From contig JAXGGA010001693.1 in assembly GCA_038373865.1 (NCBI GenBank), forward strand, positions 62,001 through 126,000: DNA of 64,000 nucleotides, given 5' to 3'. Under the pieces are notes generated by a model. The model saw only the letters and a program-made list of their open reading frames with translations, was not told the DNA's origin and made no database searches. Positions 34,471-47,400 of this stretch are shown here, in pieces; position 1 is the first letter of the stretch; each line of letters opens with the position of its first letter. This DNA is from Uloborus plumipes. Lineage: Eukaryota > Arthropoda > Arachnida > Araneae > Uloboridae. Made by a program: the position numbers and the translations under genes.

Positions 34471-34653
34471 CAGGCTCGTCGTTTGGGACATCAGGACAGG
34501 TGGTCAATGGCCTCCCCCTCTGGTTTAGGGAAATTAATGTATTTACATATAAGTGGGCTTTTTTTTTTTTTTTTGGTATAAGTTACATTGAAATTTGGAA
34601 AAATTTACCTTTTGCCCCCCCCCCCCCCCGCAAAATTTGAAATGATTGGCCTG
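34471..34653. mobile_element. Small MITE of the CAGG-CCGTCATTT family
   Basis: Starts CAGGCTCGTCGTTTG and ends AAATGATTGGCCTG. The interior holds TGTATTTACATATAAGTGGGC, shared in opposite orientation with copies at 50169 and 55178. Target duplication not evident. Confidence 0.5.
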
Positions 34654-37600
34654 AGTCAGGAAAAAGGGGTTAATAACAGGGAAATACGAATTTTCACAAT
34701 AATTAGTGTTAAACCTTTTCCCACTAATATTCATGCCTGAAAATAACTATGCAATGGTAAAAAATGAAGTTTTTATTTATATGATCATTATGCATTTTTT
34801 TCTTTATTTTATTTGTGAGGAACGTTTAATATTAAAGTCAAAGCTGTTAAAATTCAAATTTTAGACGTAATCTTTCAATTCCACCCCCCACCCCCCAAGA
34901 GCCTGTCCCTTATTTACAGTTCTTAAATCTGGCAACCCTGGTGCTAATACCAAATGACGGTACAGTGTTGGAAAAATGAAGCAGTGCACTCCAGCCTGTC
35001 TTTTGCCAACCTGTCTGGCAAAAGACAACAACACTCAGTTTAGAGTTTTACAGTATTTACTTCCTACCTTACAGGTTTCCTTTCCCAAAAAGTGTTGTAA
35101 TCTCAATTGAATAAAATGTGACAAAACAATTTTTTCTTAAACAAGACAACTGGACCAGAATGGCAAAAAATACTGTCAAAGTTAAGGGTATATAGCTAAA
35201 CTACAGAAGATGGTAACAGGCTAAACTCCTTTTAAAAGGGTTGTTGCACATTAAACATGGAGAAAAATGTCAAAAGAATCAGACATTGTTTGGAGAGCGA
35301 GCATGCTATGCCAATACGGTGTCGCAATACAAAATGGCGCGTTAATGTTTTCATCGACCTCTTCCGCTATCTGAAGATCTCTTTGGTGAATGAGTATCAC
35401 GCCGACATGTATCCCAATTACAGTGGAAATGAGTGCTATTTATGGCTCACGGATTGATAGAATGCAACCGTAAAAAACGAAAATCGAACAACTTGAAACG
35501 CCATGGTTGAGGGCTCATGACGATGAAATCTTATTAGGGAATGAAAAAATAACGTCCTCCATTCCCAGTAATTCATGTGAAAGTGTTCACCACGAAAGAA
35601 AAAAAATACATTTGTGAAGGATTAATTATCCTAGATTAGGCGAGAATATTAATTTGTTTGATATATCTTGCAGAATTTTTTTTTTATGTGAGGTGGTATT
35701 TTTTTCAACTCCATTCAGACCAAATAATACTTTCCGATTAATGCTCCAAACTAGGAATTTTTAATTTTTACCTCTGGCGACCAGAGTCAAAAAAGATGGT
35801 CGCCACTTTTGCACTTTTGGTTCCCATTTTTTAATGAAGTGTATTCATAGCGCAAAAAGTGAATAACTTTTTCGCTGTTTGTAATATTAACTACAAATTA
35901 AGGGATTATGATACTCTACAAAAAATATTAATAATATTTTAATAGATTTATTTTTAAACATTAAACACAAAACGAAAAATTTAATTTTACAAATTTTTAA
36001 ATTTTTCGCTAATCTATAGCTTTACTTAAAATTCAAAAAAAAAAAAAAAAAAGGTGGCACTTGAAACGCTTTTTTCCTTTTCTTTATTTTATTTGTAATT
36101 TTAAAACTTCCTTTTTTTTCCCCCAAAATAATTGTTTGCCATTTATAAGAACGCCTTAAAATTTTGATGCGTTGTATTATATAATTTTTTTAGCAATCAA
36201 GACCGCTTACTGATTTCACTTTTCCGTGAGCTTGCCGTGAAAATTTGCTGTTTTCTAAACCTTATATCCTACAGCCGAGCTCAGCGAAACGTGTTCTTTT
36301 TTCGGAGTTGTGAAGTGATTCGCGGGCTTGAAAAATGGTATTTCTTTAGCGAGTCAGGTCGTTCGTCCAAACACTGGGGGCAGAAAAGAAAATAATGGCT
36401 ATTTTCGTGCTCCACCTTCCGTTCCCTGATTGGCCATCGTTCTGCAAATACGCTTTCCGAGAAGAGAACTTGCGTGATTTTTTAATCTCTTGGGCTTGGA
36501 GGTGGTGACTAACTTCGTGCAAATTTGAATGTAAAATTTCAGACAAGTGAATTTTATATTTATACTGAATTCAGTATTTATTGAGAGAGCAAAATACTTG
36601 ATGCAGAAAAAACAAGGAGCATTGCAGTCTAAATTTAACATTTACCAAATTCTATGCATCCAATTAAAGTGGTTTGGCAGAGACAATCACCTGTAAGTAG
36701 CTTGCAGATGTAGTACAATGTACTAATAATGCAGCTTTGTTCATACAGCCATGCAATTTCAGTATTTTTCACTGTATTTGAGTCACATGTCTGAACTTAT
36801 AAATTATTTATTTTAATACTCATGAACATTTTTAAAATGTGGCTTTCAGACTTTTGGAAAAGCAGGACAATTGAATAAGTGGAGAAATTATTTGAATTTT
36901 TTTTTTCATTTATGTAAATTGCTGCCTCAGTTAGGCCATGTTGGCAGCCATGGTTAGACAAAGTCAGGGATATCAATCCTTTCTCAAGAGCAAAGATACA
37001 TCCTCCCCACCCCAATTGTATGCAAACCCACCTAGAAGAAAAATCAAAGACCCCTAAAAACACTTACCTAAAATTTCACTGTCGAAGCCTGCATTATGAT
37101 CTCCACCCCCCCCCCCCAACTCTCAGGGCAAAGTTGCATGTGAAATAAGATAAAACATACCTGTTTTAACAGCAAGATTTAGTGTGCCACACAAAATAAT
37201 TATTTATTTTGATTATAGTCATTTTACTTTCAATTTAAAACACTTTGAGCTAGTTTTACTGCAGAACTATACAGTTTTTACCGAATAATAAGTAAAATTC
37301 TATTTTTATTTTAAGACTTCTTTTGGGCTTTAACCTGTTGGTCAAATTAGCGTGCCAATGGGAAAGAAGTGACACCAACGATCTTTGCTCATGGTTATGC
37401 TGCTACTTTTTTTTTTTTTTTTTACCGAGCAGCAGAATATTACCGGTTTTATTCGGAGAAGGGGGTGATCACTTGCTTCTTTAGCGTTTTGCAGCTTTTC
37501 TCTAAAGAAATTAGAGTTCGAAATAAGTTTGACTGGAATTCATTCGTCAGGACCCACTTCTGAAAGTTTAAAATACGTTCTTTAGAAGAAAACTCTTCTC

Positions 37601-38182
37601 TAAAAATTAATTCCCCTATAGTTATTGCAATGGCAACGGACTTTTTTATTTATTTCATCTAGCAATCCCACCTTATACTGCTTTTTTTAAATACCCCAAA
37701 AAGAAATGAACTCCTTCAAAGCCCCCCTCTTCTTTACCTGACTTCAGGGGCGGATCCAAAAATTTTTGTAAAGGGGGATCAAGTTTCAGTAGCCAGTATG
37801 ATACCTGATCAATGCATCAGTTAAGTGAAAGGAAAACAAATTATGTAAAATCTAAAAATTCTTCGAAGTGTTGTACATTATTGCACCGCAAGTAATATTT
37901 TTATAATACTCTGTTAAATTGACTACACATTTATTTTAATAAAAATTGACTATCAGGAAAACTATAAATATGCACTTTATAAATTATTTACATTCAACAA
38001 ATAAAATTTTGCATATTTTACTCATAATACACGTATAAAATTTTTGTTTGATTGATTGCAAGATTGATAATGGCTGCACAACTGATAAAATTTGTTTCTT
38101 ATCTAAGGGTGGTTAACTGACCCTTTGACCACCCTCTGAATCCATCTCTGCCTGACATAACCCTGTCCCATGTGTGTTGCAG

Positions 38183-38452
38183 CGCCGCCCCGGATCCGAG
38201 AGAACACCCCGAGCTCCCTGGAGGTCCCCTCGGGCCAGAGGGCCAAGCTGCGGTGCCTGGTGTCGGGCAACCCGAGGCCGGCCATCGAGTGGCTCAAATA
38301 CAACGAGTCGGTCACGCCCGACGACCGCATCACCATCACCCGGAGCAGCCTCACCATCGACAACGTCACCGAGGCCGATGCGGGGATCTACTTCTGCCGA
38401 GCGAGCAATGAGTACGGAGCGCTCCTGAAGAACTACACGCTGCAGATCACGG
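38183..38452 (+). CDS. FGFR: FGFR exon: Ig domain 1
   Basis: Begins after TGTGTTGCAG and ends G|GTGAGG, phase 1 to phase 1. A complete I-set Ig fold: cysteines in [13 protein letters not shown] and [13 protein letters not shown], tryptophan in IEWLKYN. GC-rich against AT-rich introns. Confidence 0.92.
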
Positions 38453-41400
38453 GTGAGGAGCTGGTTTATTTTGTGCTCTATAGAGTCTTTTTTTGGCATA
38501 CTGTATGGACTTAAATGGATGTGTTTTTGCAATGTATTCAGCATACACGGTGAGGTTGAAAAAAAAAAAAAAAAAAAAACGAAATTACATTGCTTGTTTT
38601 AAAATTGATAAAATAATGACGATAAAAGGTTCCAGTGATTATAAAAAGTTCGGAAAATTAGCAAATATTGATTTTGTCGTTTCACTTACTTTTATTACAG
38701 AAATTAAAGTTTATTAATTCTACTCAGACAGAGGGCAAGGTTCAAAATATTGCCGCGAACGGCTTGAGATCGACCGGTCGATCGCGATCGACGGGTTGTT
38801 CTGATCTAAATGGTTTTGGATTTCCAAAGAATATATTGAGACTTTTTTTGAAGTAAAAATTATTTGCCCTCGTGCCCCGTTATTGAGATATTTTAAGAAT
38901 ATCGCCAAATTTAAAGATATCTGTCAAGAAATGGAAGGTACCCAGAAAGAGAGATTTTGCTGTCTGCATGCAGCAGGAAACCCATCTGTGCAAAGCTTGT
39001 GAAAGATATAAGTTTAAGAAAGATATCAGATATAAATTTAATATTATACAAGTTATTAAAAAGAATCCTTTAATCTGTCTGGAAGGCATTTAAAGCATAG
39101 AATTCATAAAAAATAGAAGTTTAGAGATTTGAAGTCAATAAAATGATAAAAGGGTCTGACATAGTATACTAGGGTACAACTAGTGATGAAAATTCAAAAC
39201 AGTTCTTAATTAGAAAAAAAAATTATAATTTCGTTTTTTATTAGTTTCTAGCACATTGTAAAAATTTAACGCATTAATTATTGTCTTCTGTGCTTGTTGT
39301 TCTTAGACTCCCAGCTACTGGATGAACCACCCCAGGGAGATGATAGCGGCATCAGAACAAGACCCCTTATTAAACCTGGAGAAAAGTGTAAGTTCTACAT
39401 TATAATAATAAAATATTCGCACCATGGTAAAGAAAATGACACAATTCTTCTTCTTCAAAAAAAAAAAAAAAAACACAATTGTAGGAAACATATGTTTTTC
39501 AGTTTCAAGTGATCCAGTCTCAAGTACTTCCTGCAATATGCTCAAAGTAAAATATAATGTGATGTTAATTGGTCAGTTTTTGTTGTATATTTTAATAATG
39601 CATACTTGAAGTTCGAAGGATTTCTTCTAGATAAAAAAAAAAAATAATGACGTGTCACAATTGGATTACTTTGATTTTACTATATGCCAGCATATACCAG
39701 TTAAAGTCCGCTAATTTTCTACGCATTTTTTGGCGAGAAAGAGCATTAAATTTGGATTTTAAATCAATAATTAGTGCATGCTTTCAAAGTTTTACATTGG
39801 GCCACTTTTGTTGCTGGGTTCGACAGTTAATCAAATAACAAAAATGTTTCCAAATTTGGGTGATGAATACTTCGAAAACTATGTTCTTCAACCTCATTTC
39901 ATACTGATATTAAGGCTCTATGCCTGCCTTTCGGGCTTTTAGTTTATATGTTTGAGGGTCCTCCTTGCCCAATAGTGCTTTTTTCCCTTCCATTTAGCAA
40001 AATAAATAGAAAAATAAAGAAAATAGTAATTCAAAAAATGGTTTATGTGTTTATTTTTTTATAGTTTTCCACATCCACACACAGAAGAAATTTTTTCTTT
40101 GCACTGATCTTTGAAGTTCCTCAGTCAATGTTTGAGTAATTTTAACTTTCTAACATAATTTAGTTTCAAGTAATAAACTTTGATGCGTGGCTCTGCCAAA
40201 ATTTCATCTTGATACTTAAAGTTTCTCGTTAACATTAAGTTTTCCAATTATAACGATTTGCACTTATTTCATTTTCAGTTAAGCCCTACTTCACACAGCC
40301 GTCCAAGATGCTTCGCCTGCTGGCAAAACCGGCCGGAAGTTCGATCACGCTGAAATGTCCGGCAAACGGAAGTCCCCTGCCGGACATCAAATGGCTGAAG
40401 GACGGGAAGGCTGTAGAGAGGGAGCTGAGCAAGGAGGTGAAGATTTTTATTATTATTATTTTTTGTTGCAACACTTGACATTTGACACCCTGAAGTTCCC
40501 CGCACCTACCGTTTGAACGGTTTATGGGTTTTGGGACCCCAGGGACATTTATTAAACACTAAACATGTTACAAACATCTTACAAAGCATTTTTTTTTTAA
40601 ACATAAACTGAGGTCTTTTTTTTTTTTTTTTGATTTATCTTAGAGCATACAATTACAAACTTTACATAACAAACATCTTAACAAAACATTTTTTTTTTCT
40701 TTTTAAATTCTAAATTCTTCTAAAATTAATTTAGCAGATCACTGAAGGAAATCTGCCTCTAGCTCAACGAATCCGCAGTTTCTAGATTACGTAACTTTGC
40801 TGTCGGCATATTGCATGACTTAAGGGCAGTAATCAATGGGGCATTACCGCATTTTAACCTTTCGGTTTTATCATGTTGCTTCAATTCCCTACCGAATGAA
40901 GGCACCCTACTGTGATAGAGTTAAACCGATGCTGTCAGGCTTTGCGAAGGCTACGTAAATCTAATTACATCATTATGAAACTGCCAGGTTAGGTTTGCTC
41001 CAACCGTAGACGCCGTGGATTTAGATACAAATCTGGTTCAGCACCGTTCTTCGCCTGCTTAATTTACCACCTTAATCGCCGCTGACCAAATACAAATCTG
41101 GTCAAATATCAGTCTGGGGAGGAAGGTGGGGATCAGGCCACACCACGAGGAGGCCCCCACTATTATGGCCTGGCTTAAGGGCAGTAACTTATTGCCTAAT
41201 CTTTTTGTAACTGAAAGTAGTTTTATCACCAACAAAGTGGTGTCTCTCCATTTAAATTTGCATCCCCATGCCCTGATTTTTGTCACTCTCTTTTAGTAAA
41301 GCTCTAGAATAAGAATTTTGAATAGCATGAAAAGTTTACCTTAATCACAAAAAAAGGGTTTACACTTATGCAGGTTTTGTAGCCATTTTGAAAAAAAAAA

Positions 41401-44400
41401 TGTTCAGTGCAAAAACCTAAATATCCTATTTTTTTATACGTAGAGATAATATATCATATCTCTCTATATAGATATCTCTCTATATAGAGATATCTCTCTA
41501 TTTATAGATAAACATAAATATCCTGTTCTCTATACATAGTATGTGTTAGTGTGAGGATTTCTGCCTCCACCTCGTTTCATTCCTATTCCATGCTGACGAG
41601 TGCCAAAAGCACGATACTGCAGTGCATGGATGGAATAAACAAGTTGGTGGTGTATTGGGTGTATTGCATCCTATTCTCTGTTAGTAATATAAGATATTTT
41701 GTTGCTCTTCAAAGGCAACAAACAAAAGATCAATGAATGTGTTTAATTTAAAGACACAAGCATGCAATAAACATAAATATTTTACAAATGTATGCGGTTT
41801 TTGACAATGAAAGAAACACGTGGTTGTCCCTTTTGGCGGCTAATTTTTTTTAATGCCATTTTCAATTGTTGACGACTCCTAACCTAGAGCTCTTTCCCTC
41901 CCCAGGTGCTGTACCGCAAGTGGTCGATGACCCTGGAGCACCTGGTGACGTCGGACGGCGGCTCCTACGAGTGCGTGGTCTCGAACAGCGAAGGTTCCGT
42001 CTCCTGGACCTACCGGCTGGAGGTGCAGGAGCGGGTGCCCCACAAGCCCATCTTCCGGGACGGCTACCCGGCCAACGCGACCGTCCCGAGGGGCGAGCGG
42101 GCCCGCTTCGAGTGCCGCTTCATCAGCGACCTCATGCCTCGCATGCGATGGCTTCGACACTACGAGAGCGCCTCCAACGACTCCGAGTCGGACGAGGACT
42201 CGGACACGGACAACATAGAGCCCATCGACGTGAGTTGGGTATTACTTTTTTGAAACATTTTTTCAACACGTTTTTACATTACCGTATTTTCCAGCTTCTT
42301 ACCCGCTGATTATCTGTTGTAAAATTGATGAGCTGCGGATTATACGCTTCTGCGGATTATTGGTTACTTTTTCACGCAACGCCGATATATTTAGCCTCAT
42401 TTACTGCAGGATTCATCAACAAAGACCGCTTTACTACCTTTAAGTTGCCCATGGATTATGGGTGATTTTTTTTTGCAACGGCAAAATATTGAGACTCAAT
42501 TTACAGCAGGATTCACAAATAGGGAGACTACTTCGTTGCCAATAGGGTTGTATATTTTGCGTGGCCTGAAATATCTTTTCACACTATTCAGAAAAACATA
42601 AACAACCCTACAAGCAAAGAAGAAACAGTTTTTCTATTTGCATTACACCGTTTGCACCTTTGTCATAAAGTCACGCGTATTCTAGAATCATGATTTCAAG
42701 AAGAGATCTGTTTTAGAATTATTTTCATAATAACTTCAAAATTATTACTTCTTTACTTCATATAGCTGCTAAACTTGTACGTTAAACCAGGATCAACTTA
42801 TTTCCCAATTTTCTAGTTTAATTCAATGATTTTTAAATATCTTTTTTTACTTTCAGAGCACGGATCCCAACGTAACTGATCCGCACATCCTGATCCTGGA
42901 CAACGTCTCCAAGAGCGACGAAGGGTGGTACACGTGTCTGGCGGGAAATGCTCTCGGGGTGTCTTACCGTAGTGCCTACCTCACAGTTTTAGATCGTAAT
43001 TATATTTTTTCTTCCCTTTATATTAGTGCTCTATAAGTTATAAAACATGTCTTTGAATGATAGTGTATAAAAAAAATGTTTATGCCAAATCATAGTGAAA
43101 GCAGCAACAATTTGGATGTATGAGTATAATCTTATTAGCTTAAAGTTAACGAAAATCTTTTAGTGCTGTTTCGGCTGGACAAGAGGAGGCAGCCCCCTCC
43201 TGCTTTTTATATTTCAGCTCAAGCCGCCTCCTTAAGTATACTTGCTTTAAAATGTTTGCTTGGGAGAAAGAAAATTCATTCTTACCTGTTCATAGCTATA
43301 TTCTAGAAGAACAATGACAAAACTACATTTTTAAGCAATAGAGCACAAAGCCTTAAAGTGTATAGTGGAACAATGATGTAATTGCATTTCGACTTATAGG
43401 CTGCTATAGCGCATGGAAGGAACGATAATGTAATTGATTACAGTTTGAAAATTAGTGTTAAAAATTAATAATGTTTAATTCCAAGTCTTAGTATAAAATT
43501 AAATGATACGTGCAGTATAAAATTAAATAATATGTGCTATACACATACCTCTGTCATTATATTCAGTCATGTAATTAATTTCACAGTTAGTATTTCAAAT
43601 AGAAGTTTTTTTTTCTTTTTGGTCTCATGTAAAATTTCAATTTTAGAAATGTTGTCGTCGTTGTTTTAGAAAATCGATATCAACAATCAGACGAAAATTA
43701 ATTTGTATGAATTGTCCTAACATGTAATATAACAATTTAATTTTCCCCTTGCAGCTGTCGAAGAGGCTGAGCCGAGTGAAGAGTTGATGACAGAGCCCAT
43801 CGCCCAGTATTTGTACTGGCTGATATCGGTTTTTATTTTCGTGCCGCTCTGTGTTCTGATCGGGGTGCTGATCTGCCGCTGCAAATACAACGAGAAAAAG
43901 AAAGCGGCGCTCCTCAATCGGAAGCACATCATCGTCACCAAGAAGGTCATACTCGAAACCAGGGTAAGTAGGCGTGGGTCACAGTCAAAGGGTCTTCTTT
44001 CAATAAAAAGGAAAACCTCTTTACATTGAATTTAACTTTTTTTTTAAAATTATTTAATTTAGATATTTTTTTTTTTGTTTACAGGATGAAAGTTCTAATT
44101 CTATAGTTCCTTTTGTAAAAATTGACCAATCCATGCTCTTTTCATCGGAACAAGTATCATCTGCACCCGAGTATGAAATTCCATTGGATCCAAATTGGGA
44201 ATTTCCACGTGAGAGGTGAGATATTTTATTACTGTAAAATCCCAAAAGTAACCCTTCTCCTTTTCAAAACCAAACAGATACATTTCAGGAAGGATGGGGG
44301 GTAACAATCGAGATTTAAGATTAAGTTTGTTAGGGATTTGAGATAAATTTCCATTTAGACGAATAGGGGAGGGGAGTTGTTACTTTCGAGATTTTACGGT

Positions 44401-47400
44401 AAATTTAAGTACAAAATGGCTATTTTCCCCATACTTTTCAGATTGAGAAGAATTAGAAACTGCAACTTAGTTGAAATCTAGTTTGAAGCATTAATTCATA
44501 AATCAACTAAAGAAAGATGGAAATAAAAAAAGAAGATTTTACTTACAGGTCCATGCGTGCCCAGGACTTCAAAAATAGGATACCCTTAACAAGGGTGGAT
44601 CTAGAAACTCTTTAAGGGAGGGACGATTGATTTTTCTTACTTACTTTTTTTTCTACGCATACTGATTCTTAAATATGGCTTACAAAGGATAAAGGATTCG
44701 GACCCTTAATTCCAAAACCTTCAAATCATCTTAATCCGAACTTCATTAAAATTTGTATAAAATTGAAACTTTCGAACTTCAATATCGAAAAATTACTGGT
44801 GGGAGGGTACTCAAGGGAGTGGCGAGCCCATGACCCTTAAAAAAATCCTTATCATGCTTAGCTAAATCGTTAAAGAAATACCTTCTGTGATTAAGTGAAT
44901 CAAATAATTCATTTTGTTTACATTGTTTGTTTTGCAATGTTGACTATATTTGCGATAGATCTTTCTACTGTTGTTTGTTGTCCACTGTTTTTCGAATTTT
45001 CAAGTTCATTTTAAAGAGGTTCAACTTTCTTACAAACTGCTATTCTCTCCATCCCCCAGACTCATCCTCGGTAATGTGCTGGGCGAAGGGGCCTTCGGCC
45101 AAGTCGTGAAAGCTGACGCCTTCGGTCTGAACGGGTGCCCGGAGCCGGTCACCGTCGCGGTCAAAATGCTGAAGGAGAACCACTTGGACAGCGAGATGGC
45201 GGACCTGGTGTCTGAGATGGAGGTCATGAAGATCATCGGCCACCACATCAACATCGTCAACCTGCACGGCTGCTGCACCCAGAATGGCAAGTGGCGTATT
45301 TATTGATTGTGCTAAGATTTTTCACGAATGTTTTTCATACAAATACATAACAAATACAAATGTGATGAACAGCAACAGGCTCTGGACCCAGCTAGGTTGG
45401 TCCTGGTCAAATTATAGTCCCCAATAAAGATCAATGCCCTTTTAAAGCTATCCACTCCCTTGCTCATTACAACCTCTTCCTGTAGGCTATTCCAAGGGCC
45501 CACTACCCTATCAAAATAGTAATTCTTCCTAATTTCCTGGTTAGCATGAGATTTGAATAGCTTAAAACAATGTCCTCTTGTCCTGCTTTTCATGCAAAAC
45601 TTTAACCCATTAACTTCTTTCATTTTTATAAATTTAAAACTGAATCATGTCCCTTCTGACTCTCCTTTGCTCAAGCCTATGCATATTAAAGGCTCTAAGC
45701 CTGGAACCATACTCTAAATTAGAAAGCCCATTAACTAACCTTGTAGCCCTCTTTTGAATTTTTTTTTCAATTGCTGCATCAGAGATATATGTCAATGGAA
45801 ATCTTGCCATTGCGTCGATGATGAGACAAAGCTGTAATAATTGAAATAGGATGTTTCTTTTGCCACAGTGAAATAATAATCGTTCATGAAGTTTTCCAAT
45901 TATGATTCATTTAAAAATATATATCAAACAGACTATTCAACACTTTTGCATTCTGACCACAATCTTCCATGTCCCATTTCTCGCAGGACCTTTATTCGTC
46001 TTGGTGGAGTATGCTTCAAAGGGCAACCTGAGAGACTACCTGAGATCCCACAGACATGCTTCAGGCTACCAGGTCCCCATAGGGGCCAAAGGAGACCCCT
46101 CCGTCCTGAGCCTGAAGAATCTGGTCACCTTTGCCTTCCAGACCGCCCGCGGCATGGAGTACCTGGCGTCCAAGAAGGTCATCCACAGAGATCTCGCCGC
46201 GAGGAACGTGTTGCTGACGGAGGACGAGGTCATCAAGATTGCCGATTTTGGCTTGGCCAGAGACATTCATAGCAACGAGTATTACAAGAAGACAACCAAT
46301 GTATGTTTTTGTTTTGAAATTAAGTTCTTATATTGCATGCTTTGCCATCTTTTAAAAATGGACATCAGTGAAGCTTATTCGTGCACACCACTATGTCATC
46401 CAATTAACAATTTGCCCAAATGTAATTGAAGGGCTTGGGTGATGAAGGGGTTATGTGACAAAACAGAAATTGCGAGTAATTAAAGTTCAAAGTTTTAGTG
46501 TTGAAATCGTTTTCTGTTTTTTTCGTTAGTGTGCGTATGAAATTGGTCTAATGACATCTACTGTTTGAATATCAAGTTTTATTTGTTTAACTGTATCCAT
46601 TGCTTACCATTGTCCAGAGTGTTCATTTTTTAAAATGTAACATAGCTCCTTCAACCTCCAAGCCCTTCAATTGAACCGTTTATTTCAAAAACCAGTCAAC
46701 AGACATTTTTTTCAAAATTGAGTTATTAGTGCCATGTGATTCTTTAGGGGTAAATACACATTTTAGTACAGACAAAGAAAAAAAACGGTACTTTAATAGT
46801 ATGAAGATAACTAGCAAAATTTTGGCTTTAGTGCAAAAACCAGTCAACGGCGTCTGTTATCTGGTTTTTGCACTAAAATAGATTTTTTGCGGCGCACCTT
46901 TGGTGTTACTGGTCTGGCTTGCTCTTGGGGCTGAGAAAAATTCCTTATCAGCTGGCGGAGTGCCAAGAAGAATGCATTCAAGGTAAAGGACGGATATTTG
47001 TCTCCAATTCTTATAGTTAGTGCCCGTTTTTATATTGGTATTCTTTTAAACTAATTAGAATAATGTCAGAAAGTTCCGATGAAGAGCCTGCAGAAAAAAG
47101 GAGGCAAGGAGTTACAAATGAGGCAAAGTACAGGCGGAACGTTAATCGTACGGCCCGAGTAAAAGGTGAGAGTTATGTCTCATTTACTGGCAAGCAAGTA
47201 CCTGCCCTTGAAAAACCAAATTTTATAACATGTAATTGCAAAATGAAATGCTATTTAAACATAAATGAACATGTAATAAATGAAACTTGGGGTTATTTCC
47301 ACAAACTTGAAAACAAAAATTCACAAGATACATACATTCAAACCCTAATAGAAATTAGTGAAGTTATGCGTAGAACGAAAAATCAAAATCATGCTGAAGA

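Noticed and set aside
35257..35457. 66-codon plus-strand frame (MEKNVKRIRHCLESEH...)
   Set aside because: No family recognised and no context; length is within chance for this AT content.
37745..37800. CAGGGGCGGATCC as a hAT element
   Set aside because: Only one end seen; no matching right end or 8-bp duplication.
38103..38544. Long minus-strand and alternate-frame ORFs over the Ig1 exon
   Set aside because: Shadows of the GC-rich FGFR exon; the correct frame is fixed by Ig cysteines and splice phases.
45030..45290. Minus-strand ORFs over the kinase N-lobe exon
   Set aside because: Antisense shadows of the FGFR exon.
45287..45306. Using GTGGCG at 45291 as the donor of the kinase exon
   Set aside because: It leaves the wrong phase for GPLFV in the next exon; the GC donor at 45287 is the only in-frame choice.
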